From positions 1 through 8,420 of the forward strand of contig CALGIY010000219.1 of the NCBI GenBank assembly GCA_937914965.1: DNA of 8,420 nt, written 5' to 3'. Each line of letters starts with the position of its first letter. The stretch's first letter is position 1. The stretch comes from an uncultured Thermoanaerobacteraceae bacterium. GTDB taxonomy: Bacteria; Bacillota; DSM-12270; Thermacetogeniales; Thermacetogeniaceae. Both the position numbers and the translations under genes were made by a program. A model generated the notes under the pieces. The model saw only the letters and a list, made by a program, of their open reading frames with translations. It had not been told where the DNA came from and searched no databases. Shown in pieces: positions 6,909 to 8,420 of the stretch.

Positions 6909-7871
6909 ATGAATAAGGTTTCTGGATTTTTGGTACTGGTAGTAAGTTTTATCATGGTAACGCTCTTCAGCCTGGAACAACCTTGTATCATTGATAATGT
7001 TCCAGACAGTGAAATTGTGGAGGAAATTGAGAACCAGGAACCAGATAACCAAAATAGCGCAGATGCCCCTGAAGAAGAAACAGAAACTCCGAAAGAGAAC
7101 CAAAACCAGCAGAACCAGACAATATCTGAAGGTCCAATAGGTGTTGGTACATCAAAAGTCTATGAAATAAAAGGGAAATCTAACAAGTTGAGTGAAGAAC
7201 AGCTGGCAAGTATGAGAAACTGGAGAACTGATATTGTCAAATTTGCAGGAGATCTTCCTGGTAAAGTATATATCAATGGTTTTACCAATGAAAAAATGGT
7301 CTGCTTAACCTTTGATGATGGCCCAGACGGTAAAATTACCCCACAGGTACTTGATGTTTTAAAAAAGCATCATGTGAAAGCCAGCTTTTTCTTCATAGGA
7401 CATAAACTTGACGAACACCCGGATGTGGTAAAAAGGGCTTACCAGGAAGGGCACCTGGTTTTAAGTCATACCTGGAGCCACGAAAAGTTAACATCAAAAA
7501 ATCACGAAGAAATCGAACAGGAAATCTTATTAACGGAAAACAAGTTGTTTGATTTAATTGAGAAAAGACCAGCTTTCATACGACCACCTTTTGGGGAAAT
7601 AGATAGCAAGGTTACGGCAGTGATCAATGACAATGGTGGGAAGGTTATCTTGTGGTCGATCGATACACTTGATTGGTCACAGATGGAAAAAGATAATATC
7701 AGCAAAAATGTAACTGAGAACGTAAGACCTGGCGATATCATCCTGATGCACTGTAATGATGACAAAACAGCAACAGTTGAGGCGCTGCCTCAAATTATCA
7801 CCAGTCTACGGCAGAAGGGTTACCATTTTGTTGATTTGGGGGAAATGCTGCAGATTAACCCATATCAATAA
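6909..7871 (+). CDS. Membrane-anchored or secreted polysaccharide deacetylase, NodB (CE4) domain
   Basis: This 320-residue protein should remove N-acetyl groups from an extracellular glycan, most often peptidoglycan GlcNAc or MurNAc, using a divalent metal. Residues 5-21 are a hydrophobic signal peptide or membrane anchor; Cys26 is not in a lipobox. Residues 28-75 are an acidic, Asn/Gln-rich, probably disordered spacer. The NodB domain fills about 128-312 with all five motifs: TFDDGP (134-139, Asp136 and Asp137), the metal-binding HTWSH (His187, His191), RPPFGE (225-230), WSIDTLDW (249-256) and ILMHCN (278-283, His281). All expected catalytic residues are present, so the enzyme looks active. 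The start at 6909 follows the ribosome binding site and gives a normal signal sequence. It lies 39 bases after the permease fragment on the same strand. Firmicutes PdaA/PgdA/Sporolactobacillus-like enzymes are the nearest in style; the exact substrate is unknown. Confidence 0.9.
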   Translation: MNKVSGFLVLVVSFIMVTLFSLEQPCIIDNVPDSEIVEEIENQEPDNQNSADAPEEETETPKENQNQQNQTISEGPIGVGTSKVYEIKGKSNKLSEEQLASMRNWRTDIVKFAGDLPGKVYINGFTNEKMVCLTFDDGPDGKITPQVLDVLKKHHVKASFFFIGHKLDEHPDVVKRAYQEGHLVLSHTWSHEKLTSKNHEEIEQEILLTENKLFDLIEKRPAFIRPPFGEIDSKVTAVINDNGGKVILWSIDTLDWSQMEKDNISKNVTENVRPGDIILMHCNDDKTATVEALPQIITSLRQKGYHFVDLGEMLQINPYQ

Positions 7872-7908
7872 AGCCCTTCCAGCCACAGCGGGGCAATAAG
7901 CACAGATA

Positions 7909-8420
7909 TTAAATCACTAAAGTGGTTTTTCCTTTCTGCTTGATCAAGGGGCAGTTGGAAAGCTCACTGACAAGCTGAAACACTGCCTTATCTTTCTGTT
8001 TTGCCTCAACCATAACATCCAGGTGTTCACAATGATCTCGTGCCAGTATAAGAAAGGGATAGAGATCTTCTGGATTGATGAAATCATGGTGGTGTCGGGG
8101 CGCACATTCACTCTTAGGACTGGAAATATGGATCTTAGGTGGAAGACCTGTCCCCTCCCAGGTTGCAAAAACATCGTCAATGATATCCTCAGGATTTTCC
8201 CCGTTGTTGTTGCAGTGATGGTGGTGCAGGTCGAGGACCAAGGGAAGGGATAATTTCTGGCACAGTTCGAGAACATCGACTGCTGTAAAAATTTTGTCGT
8301 CATTTTCCAGGGTAAGCCGCTGTATAATTTTTTGAGGAACACGGCGTATGTTACTGCAAAAGCGTTCCAAATCGGCATCGTTATCTTTGCCGTCCAGTAT
8401 CTTTGCGGCACCGGCGGCAT
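7909..8420 (-). CDS. uvsE: UV-damage endonuclease UvsE/UVDE, C-terminal part, cut by the window edge
   Basis: The frame is open from the right edge to the TAA at 7909-7911 and encodes 169 residues, about the C-terminal half of a family of roughly 300-320. UvsE nicks DNA immediately 5' of UV photoproducts, starting a repair route separate from UvrABC. The fold is a TIM barrel with a metal cluster. The family blocks appear in order from the fragment's N-terminus: LERFCSNI, then LTLENDDK with the metal-binding Glu. LVLDLHHHHCN has the Asp and His ligands, and KIHISSPK has the Lys and His of the active site. HHHDFI and VMVEAKQKDKAVF follow, the latter with the final Glu ligand. The TTG at 8368-8370 is not a start, since homology and the open frame continue upstream. 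Its stop faces the deacetylase stop across 37 bases. It is not functionally linked to the polysaccharide genes. Confidence 0.9.
   Translation of the reverse strand, partial: AAGAAKILDGKDNDADLERFCSNIRRVPQKIIQRLTLENDDKIFTAVDVLELCQKLSLPLVLDLHHHHCNNNGENPEDIIDDVFATWEGTGLPPKIHISSPKSECAPRHHHDFINPEDLYPFLILARDHCEHLDVMVEAKQKDKAVFQLVSELSNCPLIKQKGKTTLVI
7911..7930 (+). terminator. Possible weak intrinsic terminator after the deacetylase gene
   Basis: AAATCAC (7911-7917) pairs with GTGGTTT (7922-7928) across a TAAA loop, with one G-U pair, and leads into a run of five T ending at 7930. It lies 40 bases past the deacetylase stop and overlaps the end of the convergent uvsE gene. The stem is short and AT-rich, so termination here is only a possibility. 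Confidence 0.3.

Noticed and set aside
7872..7893. GCCC...GGGC inverted repeat after the deacetylase stop as a terminator
   Set aside because: The stem is only four pairs with a 13-base or longer loop and no following T run.
7944..8420. Minus-strand open frame beginning with ATG at the right edge
   Set aside because: It is in a different frame from uvsE, which carries the conserved metal-binding motifs over the same bases.

Overview
The window appears to be two unrelated pieces of bacterial DNA joined at about 6453-6470. Positions 1 to about 6460 are the 3' part of a surface-polysaccharide (O-antigen type) cluster. It holds a glycosyltransferase gene followed by five tightly packed genes, wbpA-wbpI-wbpB-wbpD-wbpE. 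Together these encode the known route from UDP-GlcNAc to UDP-2,3-diacetamido-2,3-dideoxy-D-mannuronic acid (UDP-ManNAc3NAcA), described in Pseudomonas aeruginosa serogroup O5 and in Bordetella. All run on the + strand; neighbours overlap by one base (TGATG) or are 2-3 bases apart, apart from the 27-base gap before wbpA.

The glycosyltransferase gene is very AT-rich (the 60-base line from 61 has 12 G/C). The wbp genes are moderately GC-rich (the line from 1921 has 33 of 60). The change falls just inside the 5' end of wbpA, as expected where a variable glycosyltransferase segment meets a conserved sugar-nucleotide block. The wbp half may come from a spirochaete such as Sphaerochaeta, but this is a weak impression from protein style and codon use, not a search.

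The last wbp gene, wbpE, loses family resemblance after about residue 311 of its 320. The sequence then passes directly into the C-terminal part of an ABC-transporter permease (FtsX/MacB type). After that come a membrane-anchored NodB-type polysaccharide deacetylase (+) and, converging on it, the C-terminal half of a UvsE-type UV-damage endonuclease (-), which runs off the right edge. This half has intermediate composition (the line from 7321 has 24 of 60 G/C) and looks like ordinary Firmicutes-type housekeeping or cell-envelope DNA. Both genes at the seam are broken in mid-domain and no mobile element is visible. An assembly chimera is therefore the simplest explanation; a real deletion or illegitimate recombination is the alternative.

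No RNA genes, CRISPR arrays, insertion sequences, phage genes or origins were recognised. No stretch of more than 300 bases lacks a gene. I see no clear evidence of a previously undescribed system; the seam and a few sequence variants in the wbp enzymes are the points worth a second look.
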